From NCBI GenBank assembly GCA_964247055.1, contig OZ176052.1:11284001-11348000 (forward strand): 64,000 bases of DNA, written 5' to 3'. Origin of the DNA: Paragordius varius (lineage: Eukaryota; Nematomorpha). Position 1 is the stretch's first letter, and every line of letters begins with the position of its first letter. The position numbers were made by a program, and so were the translations under genes. Below are positions 13,901 to 25,075 of this stretch, one piece after another. The notes below the pieces were generated by a model. The model had not been told where the DNA came from, searched no databases, and was given only the letters and a program-made list of their open reading frames with translations.

Positions 13901-15198
13901 TTATAATATATATATTAATTTAAATTTACAGTTAAATCATTATGATTCAAAAACAGGATTCAAAAAGTTCCTTCCATGAATTAAAATATCTAGCAATCAA
14001 ATTGATATCACAGTAAAATTACAAAAATATCTACCGATCAAATGTATATCAGAATTAAATTTCAATGGTGCACCCTGAACATAACCATAAAACGTCAATG
14101 TTCTATTACAGTTTGGATTGGTGTCGATTAATTGAGGGTCAGTTATATCTTCGTATCTAAAATTAAAAATTTAAGAATATAAAAAATCAAACAAAAAATT
14201 TAAATTAATTTTATGAGAAATTAAAAACCTATCGACCAGAACATATGGATGAGAAGTTCGCCATTCTATGCTTTGCATTTTCATAACTTGGAGAAAACGT
14301 CCAAGATTGTGAATTTCTACTTTAAGGTAATCGTTTTTCTTTAAGCCAGACAAATAAAATAATTTTGCCCCCTAAAAGCGCACACAAATGTGTAAATATA
14401 ATAAAAAACTAAACGTAAAAGTAGGTAGTTATAAGAATATCGGAGCCATGAGTTCAAATAATTCATTTTAATATTTCACAAAAGATTATTATTATAAGAA
14501 AAGAATAAAAATGTACCGGATAGATTTCAGTCCAAAAGCGATGTTTGAGTCGTTTCTTAGTTTTTCTCAAAGTATTTGCTTGTTTAAAACTGTCAAGATG
14601 TGTTAGAATCCCCATAATTTTTGGAAACCCGTGTACTTGACAAATGTTAATGAATTCAAATATTTCCATTTCGAATCCATAACTTGCATCTATAAGTAAT
14701 AGAGCTAAATCACAAATTTTTGCTAAATCAATCATACAATTGATATCGTTTTTGCATTCGATAAAAGTAATTCTTCGCTTTTTACCTTATATTATACAAT
14801 GATATAATACCAGTTACAACCGTAATAGGTCCTTTGATATCAATAACATTTTGCCTAGTGAAATTTTTTATTAAACATCGAAGGAGGGTTGATTTTCCGA
14901 CTTTGGGAGGTCCAATAATAGCAACAATAATTGGCGGCAAATTTTCTGAAGATTCATCGATTTTGGGCACATGCAACTTTTTTGTTTCAATATCCTTCCC
15001 TCTAAGGTTCATTATATAAATATTTATTAACCTTCTAAACAATCTTGCCGCTTTATTCACATTTTGTATAGCAAATGCTTTCGGATTATGTTGCCTTTTT
15101 TTGGTGGAGGAATCAACCTTTTTTTCCTTTTTCTTTAGGGCTTTGGGACCACTTTGTTTTTGCCGATGAATTTTTTTAGCACTTGATTCAATATCCAT
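4915..15198 (-). CDS. BMS1: BMS1 ribosome biogenesis GTPase
   Basis: Twenty exons, 5' to 3': 14811-15198, 14517-14785, 14229-14371, 14035-14156, 13213-13535, 12351-12485, 12017-12085, 11867-11936, 11047-11438, 10518-10743, 9981-10040, 9648-9783, 8876-9059, 8354-8558, 7873-8030, 7256-7403, 6588-6763, 5827-5951, 5478-5655, 4915-5118. All phases agree and sum to 1236 residues (human about 1280). Bms1 binds GTP in the nucleolus, works with Rcl1 and U3 snoRNP, and is needed for early 18S rRNA processing. Seen: N-terminal [10 protein letters not shown], Walker [14 protein letters not shown] in exon 2, LSGL in exon 3. The C-terminal half ([44 protein letters not shown]) is the family core. The middle is acidic and Ser/Asn-rich, as usual. 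The tail is basic. Intron 1 is only 25 nt. Exon 10 is least certain because a second frame is open across its 5' part. Confidence 0.95.
12117..12287. mobile_element. Hairpin MITE in a BMS1 intron
   Basis: Near-palindrome with arms of about 70 nt around a short AT-rich loop. Left arm contains TTGCTTATTTCACACTATA, right arm the reverse complement TATAGTGTGAAATAAGCAA. Outer ends read CARTATGNATTTTAAT. No coding capacity. It lies wholly inside the intron between 12086 and 12350, so it is tolerated by splicing. Confidence 0.85.
14786..14810 (-). other. 25-nt intron (BMS1 intron 1)
   Basis: Begins GTATTA, ends ATATAAG. Reading through gives an in-frame stop; removing it joins VVTG to [10 protein letters not shown], the conserved BMS1 sequence. 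The exon phase (1) agrees on both sides. Confidence 0.9.
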
Positions 15199-15253
15199 GC
15201 CGGACTTTCCAAAAATAATAAGCAGATGTAAAAAATACGTATGGATTTTTTAG

Positions 15254-16308
15254 CCGAATCATATGTCATGTATACTTTATTTTATTAAAAATTTACTTTT
15301 TTTCGTTAAATGGGTAAAGATATTTGGTAAAGAATGGAAAAACAAGAGCTCTATGGTATTAACCATATAATATTCATTAAAAAAGCAAAAGAAGTGTGGG
15401 GAATGGCGTCGAAAATCTTTGGTAAAAGATGAAAATCTTAAAGTAATGTTTAAGGGAACTAATATTTTATTTTCTAGCAAAATTTTATATTAATTTTTTT
15501 CAAAAATTTTTTTATTATAAACATAGCAAAACCACGTAAATATTAATTTTTATATATAGGCAAAAAATATTTATTATAATTTATTTAATACTGAATAAGA
15601 CAAACATTATATCGGAAAAAATATAAGGATGTAATCAATTGTATATATATATTTATATATATATATATATATATAAGGGAAAACATAGGAAATGAATATT
15701 GATTATATAGCGTTCATAAAAAATATATCGAACTGAATGCGTTTCATCCTAAAATGCTCTTAAAAAACATCATATGAATATACAAGTTTACCATTATTAA
15801 ACCCTATTGAATGTTTTTTTTATGTGATAACTGTTTTCAAAAATGCATGATATATCTGAGAATTATTTTCATATCGTACTCTGCGATCTAAGAAAACAGA
15901 AATCGTCTCTGATACCTACAATAAATGATGGTTAAAATTTCACTCTCTAACCTTATTTTTTAAAGCAACATCAATTATAACTCTTTTTGAAAAAAACATA
16001 TTAATTTTGAAGGTAGTAATCATAAATATCCCTTATAAAATCGTTCCCATATCAAAACAAAAAAATTTTAATTGAGATAAAAATTACGATTTTCCCAACT
16101 TATACAAAAAGTTTAAGTGGAGAGTAAGTGGATTTTCATTTTTTACCAAAGATTTCCGATGCCCTTCCCCCACACTTCTTTTATTTTTGATGAATAGATA
16201 TGGTCAATACCATAGAGCTCTTGTTTTTCATAATTTACCAAATATTTTTACCCATTTAACGAAAAAAAGTAAATTTTTGATAAAATAAAGGATACATGAC
16301 TGTATATT
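15254..16308. mobile_element. Tc1/mariner-type non-autonomous element with long TIRs
   Basis: Arms 15254-15440 and 16130-16308 are inverted copies (both contain AACAAGAGCTCTATGGTATT in the same sense after reverse-complementing). The right end reads TA then CAGTCATGTATCC, the TA+CAGT form typical of Tc1-like termini; the left end is slightly mutated. The middle is AT-rich with a (TA)n tract near 15645 and has no transposase. Sits in the divergent BMS1/18339-gene promoter region. Confidence 0.8.
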
Positions 16309-16601
16309 TGGTATTTTTAAAATATGCTCTCACTATCTCATCTTTGGTGTAAAAGGTGTGTTTCATTTACTAAATGAGTGTGGGCAATAAAATAAATTTT
16401 GAAGATATTGGATCAGCAAGTGCCCACCCTTTGTGGACCATGTTTCACCTGTACCTTCAACTCGCTAACCCAAGATAAATAATCTTCACCTCCTTCTTCT
16501 CTACCAATTTTCAACTTCGGCTAAAATAACTGCCGAAGATTGATATCCAGAGGTGCTCAAAATCGGGGGATACAATAAATATCCAATAATTAAATTCTGA
16601 T

Positions 16602-17835
16602 AGATAAATGTGTCAGGATTCTCATGGTATTTGTGGTTTTGGGCTTGCGAGTGATAATGTACTTTTGATGTAATTGCTCTATAACATAAAAACGTAGGCT
16701 AATATCAGTGTCCACAAAATATCATGGAATATATTCTGATATATAAATTTATCATAACAATCCGTTTTAATTGGATTATATATATTTATATATATATATA
16801 TATATATTCTAATAGAAAATGACTCATGATTACTGTGATGCTTTTGGTTTTGGCCATTACGAATAATATAAGGAAGTTATATAATCTTAAGAAATACACC
16901 ATATAAACTGGCAAAATCGCATATTTTGCTGAACTGAATTTTGGTGTAAAAAATATTACTAAAATATATGAAAAACCACATTTAAAAAGTACAATATTTT
17001 TGAAAATATTAATTTATAGATGTGGCCTTCGAATCCAAATTTTTTCGCTCTAAAATGAAATTCTTAAAATGTAAACGAATATATGTGGAGATTGCGTGAT
17101 AAAAATTCTAAATATAAGCTAATTGATATCAACTAAAAATATTATATCATTTTTTTAAATTTAATTTTCAAATTTTGTTGAATCCTTAATATTATTTTGG
17201 GTTATAATGGGAGCGAAATAACGCTTTACTTTTTCTATATTATTTGATGATGCTGAATATTTCAATTTTTCAATATTTTGATTTTAAGATTGCTGTCGAA
17301 TTTTGGTTAAATTTTGTAAAAAAACACATATATATTCAACATACATTCAAACATACCGGATATTTTAATGAAAAATTTGAGGTATAAAATAATCAGCATC
17401 ATCGAGTTATATAGAAAAATTTTTATAATAAAAATCATTTTTATACCGTTTTAATCCTGCTTCAAAATAGTATGAAGTATGCTTCAACAAAATTTTGATA
17501 AAAATTAAATTTTTGAAGTAGGCTTTTTTTAAAAATAATAATTTATCAATTTTTTAGCGCGATTTCGTGAGAACTATCCCATTTTAGAAGAGTAAGAAAT
17601 TATCACTTTCGGCCATATCAAATTAAATTTTTTTATTAATATATTTATGCTTTTTATACTAGTTTTTGATATATAATGATATTTTTGTAATCAAGCATGA
17701 ATACTCCAAAACAATATATTTAAAAATATGTGCGCATTTGCCATTTTCTGATTAGAAGCAGTAACCACAAAAGTTTTTATTCTTATAACACTCGGGGCCA
17801 AACCCAAAAGCATCAGTATTCTGACCCATCTTCCC
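16602..17835. mobile_element. Repeat family R1, copy A (~1.2 kb, short TIRs)
   Basis: Starts GTCAGGATTCTCATGGTATT and ends with the inverted counterpart (AAAAGCATCAGTATTCTGAC). Interior shares ordered blocks with copies at 40089-45670 and 59154-60030, for example TTATAGATGTGGCCTTCGAA, GAAATTCTTAAAATG and TTTTTATACCGTTTTAATC. No open reading frame of note. A partly duplicated start is visible near 16830-16860. Confidence 0.65.
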
Positions 17836-17939
17836 ATCGGAATATACATATTCAACATGTTATTTTTATGTAGATACTGTATATATTAGAGATTTATACC
17901 GTTTATATTAGGCCAAAAATAAATTTTGTCAATTGCATA

Positions 17940-18180
17940 CAATAAAATTAAATATAGTGAAATTAAGGCATATTCAAATTTGAGGGAAATGGCCCATTTT
18001 AGCACAGCAAAAGAGTTGGCGCCTATCGCAGCCCATATTAGAAAATTAATTTTATAGATATTGTTTTGCTTTTTTTATATAGTTTATGATATAATTTAGT
18101 GATAATTTTTGGAAGGCATTTAGCCTACACCAAAAAATTATTTGGTAAAATGTCCGCCCTAAAAATTGTAAATAACTTTC
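17940..18180. repeat. Partial extra R1 fragment
   Basis: Resembles the right half of R1 (GGCCCATTTTAGCACAGC, then ATATAGTTTATGATATAATT, then CCTACACCAAAAAATTATTT), matching 45430-45590. It ends about 160 nt before the start codon of the next gene. Confidence 0.5.
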
Positions 18181-18338
18181 TTTAATTATTTGTAAGTGTC
18201 AAAATCACCATGATAAGATATATTACATCATTTTGCAATAATATTTTTTTGACCATTTTACCCTCTTAAACTTAACAAATATAAAAAATATAATTTCGCT
18301 TAGAAGATGCGTCAATGTCTGTACAATAATCATATGAC

Positions 18339-21300
18339 ATGAATTTCAGGTGTGCATTTTTACCTGCATTTTTCATTTTTATAGTAAACGCACTTTTTAA
18401 TATTTTATTAACGCAAGATCTAAGCACAAACGAACATTGGAACATAAATGACCCAGGAAAGTCGTGTCGAATATCAAATCTTTTCCAAGTTTTTTTCTTG
18501 TTTATGATATAGGGCTTATGGTATTTTGACAATGATGGTGTAGAAACTGAATTAAAAATCAGTCAAAATTCTGCAGACACTTACGGAGAGTGTATAAAGA
18601 TGCGCTACGATGATATTTTATCCGGAAAACGAAATACCTATCTATTCAGCAATTTGTATGTAATCTTTTATTTTTTCATGAATTTTGTTATATTTTTAAT
18701 TTTGTAAACATAGAAAATGTGTGACTTGTGCTTCATTGTTATTTCGTACGCCAAATGTTTTGGAATTTAAGAAAGGAGAATGTATTTCCGATTACTATGA
18801 AAAATCAATGGCTGAACTATGTGACGGTTTGGAATATATGCAGTATCATACCCTTTTTGGTATTGTTTAAAAAGTGCTATATATTTGGACGTTTAATTTT
18901 AAATGATTTTATTTATCATTAAATGCAAATTATACCACTTTTCCAAATATCGATTTTGAGAAAATATTTTTTATTGGGCGAAAGGAAAAATTCTAAACAA
19001 AATTTTTTGGCAATATAGAATCTAACCTATAGTTTAAATATTTTAATATGCGACCACCTCGTCATAGTTTAATTTAAATAATAATTTAATTTTTGACAAC
19101 AAATATAAGCCTCAACTCCAAACCCAGTTGATTGCCGTTCAAGTATTGAAGGAGTTTATGAATTCTCCTACCGATATGATGGAACACGCGGTTGGTGTAA
19201 TTATCATTCAGATCAACTTATAAGGGCCTGTACTAAGCCGGGTATGTTTGATTTACTTTAGCTGCAAAAATTGTTTTCATAATGATTGATTTTTAGTTGT
19301 AATTGAATAAATGTTGTTATTTGGTTATATTGATTCTTTTTATAATTAAATGTGATGTCCATATATACGCAAATAAAATCAATTCGGTATTGTATTATTA
19401 GTATATAATATTACCAATTTTCTTTTCTTTTTTCAATAATGTTTGGACTGATGACATAAAATTTGTATTGATATTTTTACAATAAACATATTATTTAATC
19501 AGAGTTAATCTGATATTTATTTGACAAATATATGAATTTTTTACTAAAGTAAACCCCAAAAATATAAGTGTATTTAGTAAAACATCAATATAATATCAAC
19601 GTAACATTTTTTTGATTAATTTAAACGATGTAAAAAAAATTTACTTGTTTTTGTAAAAAAATATTATAAAATTATATAAATTATTTTGCTTTTTTCATAC
19701 TATAAGGTGATCATTATTATGCCCATAACACACGTTTTTACATGAATTATTCACGGTGCGATGGAATAGTTGATAGGATAGCCGATGATCCATACTCCAC
19801 AAGCAATAAACAGGGAAAAGATAGTAAGATTGCTTACTCTCTTGTTTTTTATTATGAAATCTTTTTTTATCATATGAAATGAATATATTAAAAAATATTT
19901 TTTTATGCTAAAATACATATAACTATTACAGTCATGTATCCTTTATTTTTCAAAAAAATTTTTAAATGGGTATAAATATTTGGTAAAGAATAGAAAAACA
20001 AGAGCTCTATGGTAATTCTTCTACTTTTTTGATGAATATGATATTGTTAATACCATAGAGCTATTGTTTTTTCCATTCTTTACCAAATATTTATGCCCAT
20101 TTAACGAAAAAAAAATTTATGCTAAAATATTTTTTATGCTCTATTAAGTATTGGCACAAAAATGTTTTTGTTTGTTAAAAACATTCCGCACGATTATGTT
20201 TTCAGCGAAACATCTATTTAGACACTCATAAACATTTACTCATGTATTTGATATTTAATTGAAATAATACGGATATTGAAAATATAATAAATGTATATAA
20301 TGAAAAATGATTTTTATAATTTAATCCGTTGTTTATATAAATTTTTATCAATAGTTAGTTGGGCAGAAAATTGATAAAAGTAATAATTTTTAGGTTTGTA
20401 AATTGATCGTATTAAATGTCATCTACAAATACGATCAAATAACCTATTGCTAAAAATAATCCATATTGACTGTATTTATATTATCAAATTTTAAAATGCT
20501 AAATTTTTGTCGTTTAGGATACCGTACGGCCAATATCGTGTACTCTTGTTTGGGATCATGGGAAGATTCAAGCACTGGGAATCAATATTTTGCGGTTGCA
20601 AATTTGGGCGAATCACAAAAACATTTGAAATATCGATGTTTCCTCCAACGGCGGGATCAACCCCGGCTTATGACAAAATCTGACACTGCAACCTGTAAAA
20701 CACTCAAAAATGCCAGAGAAGGACCCGAAATGTTAATTATACAGCCAAGTAATTGACTATTACATAACAATTTTTTACTTACTTCTTTTTATCATTTTAA
20801 AAAGCAATCATCTAAATGATTGTCAATGTTATGGCAATTTTATGATTATTTTGAAGGGTCGTTCTACTGATAAGATTATTATTCAATAATGAGTTTTAGT
20901 AATCGATTTTTTTATCTTTGTCCAATATAGTATATTTTGGATGTAAAACTAATTATCATATAGACCATATTTAAACTTTAGCTTCATTATTGGTCATATA
21001 TGTTTGCATATGTAGTACAGAGTTTAAAAGCATTGATTTAAACTATTTATTTAATTTAAAATATAACTACTAATATAATAAGGATATTTGATACTCGCTT
21101 AAGGTGCCAAGCATAGAGCATCAGTCATCGCAACATGTTCTTATGCCAGCAGAGTTCAGGGTTCCTGGATTAACACAGCAAATCACGATGCACATGTCCA
21201 TATAAATTCAACTCACATTGCAGAAACCGTTTTAACGAACCAGCGAATGACACGAACCACATATTATGTGTGTTTGCAAAATCGTGGGACTGACTACCTA

Positions 21301-24156
21301 ACCGCTCGACTAAGTGATAATGGATGGTTTAGTTTTATGGATATCTTTTTTGTTTTTATTTATATTGGTTTATGTATTAATTTTTAAATTTATTGTTTAA
21401 GTGGCTTAGATGAAATACTGCAAGAATGGCCGAGATTTTTAATTTCAAAACTGGATACATAAATGATATATATATCTAATTCTTAAATAATAAAAATATA
21501 CCCGATTTTTTCATTCTAGCCAAGTTGATTATGTGTGTTGGGACTTCAAAAGTCCAACGTTACAAAGAGCTTACTTTGAGATTCCTCATTCTTTGATACG
21601 AAAAGCCTTAACTCCCGCAGCAAATACCATGTTGCCAAACGTAAATATAATCAGGTATCTTTGATTTTGATAAGACTAAGGCTGCGTTTTAAAACGGCCA
21701 AATTATATTAACTGATCTATTAGTAGCAGTAATTTACGTTCCTTACCAGATTATAATATATTTAATTGTATTTAATATTTGAAACTGGGTTGGCCACATT
21801 AATGATCGGTTTAAAAATATTGGCATAAATTTTTATTTTTCATTGACAATTTCATACCATAATTACAAATTTATTTATTTCACTGATAAACATATGTTAC
21901 AACAAATTTAGCAAATCATTTAGAAAGCGATCACAGTTGCGCTCATGAATGCCTTCATAACCAGTCAGACCCACAAATATATAGATATAATAATAAAAAT
22001 TGTTGACAATCTAAATATTTTGTAAATCTTATTAATGATAATATAATATAGATATCGAAAGAGTTCGGCAAATATTGATAAAAATATGGATACCGTTTGT
22101 GGACGCAATAATTTTAAATTAGAAGCCGTCAATGATATGTTGAATGAACCAATTGAAACTTATCTTGAGGGCCGTTGGAAATATTCCTTATTGATTGCTG
22201 CCGCGCCTAGACCTATACCTTGTCCTATTCAAGGTTTGCATAAGTAGTTTAATGAACTTTACATAGAAAAGTTTAATTTTTAATAAAGTCGGCATAAAAA
22301 TTAAAAAAAAAGTCTAAACTTTTTTTACAGTCAATCAAACTAAAACTATCATTTTTTTATAAAATCAGCGACATTTTTATTCGTTCATACCTAAAAGTCA
22401 TTTATATCGAGGTTAATGCACACTTAACCACATATTTAATACACTAATGCATAGGCTATATGGATTAAATTAGTTAAAAATATGGCTTTTGACTTAGTTG
22501 TTAACCGTTTTTTTTATAATGCCCTTTTACTCCTTTTTACTGTTTTAAATTATTTGGCATTTGGAGAAATTTAATAATTGAAACTGCCTAGATTAGAATC
22601 GAATAAATTTTTTTATTAATAAACCTAAAGAGTTTTTAACAAAAAATAATGCAATACTGCAATAATAGTCAAAATAAAAATTAAAAATATAATAGGTAAA
22701 AAAACTGATATGTTTGAAGGAAACCATAGTTTTTAACCATATAACTGTTACCGTCTGTGATAAAATATTGTTTTGTCCATATAATTTTTATTGTTACCAC
22801 AAATTTATTAGGGCGCTTCACTTTTCAACAAGTTGGTCAAACGAAATTAGTAGATCGTATTTTGGGAGGTATTACAGCCGTACCCCAAGTCCAAGTCAAT
22901 TGTGCCAAGACGGTGAGTGAATTCAAATCTTGTCCGGCTTCGGATTCGACCGTCATTTCGATTGATGTTTCGCAATGCGCAAGCCTTGATGCCTATGGAC
23001 GTCCACTGGGCGAATATGATCGCACGGATTATAAACTCACGTGTGTGGCTTATTGGCGAGAGGATAGTCAATCGCATTTTATAACGCTCGATGAATCGGA
23101 TAGATCTACCATATTTAGGTAGTTCAATAATAATTTAAATGGTGATTGGAATTGGGTAAATTAAGTAATAATCGCCAATTTATATGAAACATCAATTTTT
23201 GATTGCTACGCTGATAAGCTTTATCAACCGTAAAACTAAAATAGAAAATATACCAAATTGAATGCTAGTATTTGTAATTCGTTGGTAATGATTTTTAGTG
23301 GAGATTTTGGAATCTTTCTACCCAAATATTTTGATAGTTTTATAAGTTTTGTTAAATTTAAAATGGTAATTTTATTTATATCGATTGTAATGGTTTAATT
23401 TAAATAATAAATTTATTTAAACCAATAATTAAATTATCGTAAAAAATAATCTATAATAGGTTCAAATTAGGGCAAATACATAAAAAGGTTCTTTTTTCAT
23501 TCTAAAAATTTGGCCGAAAATGACTGACTTTTAAGGTATAAACTATTTTTTAAAATTGATATATTTCCTAATTTATGATAGATGTTGGATTTATACGCGT
23601 GTTTCTCCCAACAACTTTATTTTGTCGCGATCGATGCACTCGTATTGTGGACCCAGGCAAACCTATGAAAGCTGGAATGCCACGGATGGAGCTAATCTCA
23701 AGTTATATCTAACGGAAAGCGAAAGATTATGTAAAAACTTAATTTAACAAAATATGTTCATTGTTTCTTTGATGTTTTTTAAATTTATTATTTGTTAAAT
23801 TAATTTAAATTTGTTAAATTAATAATAATAACGTTGTATTTATTGATAATAACTTTATTTTCATAAAGTTAGAATATATATTCATTATTTAATAACTTGG
23901 TTAAAAAAATTAATGGATTAACACTTGTAAATTCTTGCTATACGTATCATGATTAATCGCTGAAAAATTAATTTCTTTTTTATGCTACAATTTAGATGAT
24001 AACTGTCCGACCAAATTCAATCCAGGCGACGATCCCATAGAGTTCCGCGAAAATGTTTTAATGCTCAATCATGGAACCACATACAAAATTTGTAATTTTT
24101 TGCTCATTATATTGATCTCAATACCCCTAAGCATTTTGACAACTTCTCACATTTAA
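18339..24156 (+). CDS. Secreted/GPI-anchored cysteine-rich protein, DUF7042-7045-like
   Basis: Twelve exons: 18339-18488, 18513-18655, 18714-18859, 19110-19241, 19707-19823, 20518-20748, 21104-21326, 21520-21654, 22052-22233, 22812-23118, 23582-23730, 23996-24156. Phases agree throughout; 691 residues. Exon 1 encodes a signal peptide (MNFRCAFLPAFFIFIVNALF) and the last exon ends in a hydrophobic tail (FLLIILISIPLSIL, then TTSHI), so GPI anchoring or a C-terminal membrane segment is likely. Repeated cysteine modules: SCRISNLFQGLWYFDNDG, CVTCASLLFRTPNVLEF, YSCLGSWEDSS, CRSSIEGVYEFSYR, GRFTFQQVG. The pattern matches invertebrate extracellular proteins annotated only as DUF7042/7043/7044/7045; this is recalled family knowledge, not a search. 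No enzymatic motif is visible and the function is unknown. The first intron is 24 nt. Divergent from BMS1. Confidence 0.85.
18489..18512 (+). other. 24-nt intron (first intron of the DUF7042-like gene)
   Basis: Starts GTTTTTTTC, ends GATATAG. Its removal joins the signal-peptide exon (ending SNLFQ) to GLWYFDNDG. This matches the C-x-FP-x-W-x-GxW start of the family as I recall it, and phase is 0 on both sides. Confidence 0.85.
19930..20116. mobile_element. Compact hairpin derivative of the 15254-16308 element
   Basis: Starts TTACAGTCATGTATCC like the 1.05 kb element and carries the same arm (AACAAGAGCTCTATGGTA) followed almost at once by its inverse (ATACCATAGAGCTATTG). It is the same TIR family reduced to a hairpin, in the intron between exons 19707-19823 and 20518-20748. 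Confidence 0.8.
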
Positions 24157-24157
24157 A

Positions 24158-24170
24158 AATAAAATAAATA
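24158..24170 (+). terminator. Candidate poly(A) signal
   Basis: Overlapping AATAAA motifs directly after the stop codon of the DUF7042-like gene. Confidence 0.5.
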
Positions 24171-25075
24171 TTTTGTAATTTTCTGTGATAACTTATATTA
24201 TTATATACATTCCATTTTTAATTTATATTACTGTAACGATAATTATGATGCATTTATATTTTTATTTGCTATTATATATCAATCAATTCGTAAATAAATA
24301 AGTCACGTTAAAAATTTTCATTTATTTTAAAATTCGGACCACTCAATTATAAAAATTATATGTAATGCGTGTAAAGGATTGTTTCTAAACAATTAACTAT
24401 ATGTTACATAATTTGATTTGCTTTAATATGTATACACATTTTTAGAAATTTAAAATACAATAGTTGTAAAATAATCCATATTTAACTTTCTATGTATAAA
24501 CAAGTATAATTAAATTAATAAATAAATACATATATATGGGAGAAAAAGTGTGCATAAATAAGTTTGGATTTTCTAAATCAAACAATACATCTGAGATTTG
24601 GAGTATATCAATTTTCATAAGTACCAATATAAAACATATAAAAATATTAAAATATATTACATTCATGATTTAATACAATAAATATTCTAACTATGTATGT
24701 ATGATGAATTTGTATAGTTGCATACTGACCCAAGAATAATACAGTGCAAATATTAAAATTATAAAGACAAAATATAATAACTAAAAGACAAACAAATATT
24801 TTTTATATAAAAAAATTAAACGATCATTTTTACATAAACTAAATGATTAAATTTGTACCAAATTACATCGCTATTTCTTTTTTTGCTACCCATAGATTGA
24901 TTATATTACAAAATAAGGTTTAAATTATATGATTGTTTTTATAGAAATATTAGTCTTTTAGTATTAAACAACGACGTTTCGTCTAAATTATTTCAATTTT
25001 TACTGTGTAATTGTCCATTTTTTGGGGGGATCAAAATGGGACAATATATCGGCAATAAAATGAAATGGTTCAAAT
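24171..25075. other. Convergent 3' intergenic region
   Basis: AT-rich DNA between the stop codons of the DUF7042-like gene and PGM2. No gene or repeat recognised. Confidence 0.5.

Noticed and set aside
17366-17440. Possible signal-peptide exon (MKNLRYKIISII) for the 18339 gene
   Set aside because: It lies inside repeat R1 copy A and has no fitting donor; the true first exon was found at 18339.
18272-18532. Minus-strand 86-codon ORF
   Set aside because: Shadow of the plus-strand signal-peptide exon 18339-18488, whose splice junction and phase fit the downstream gene.
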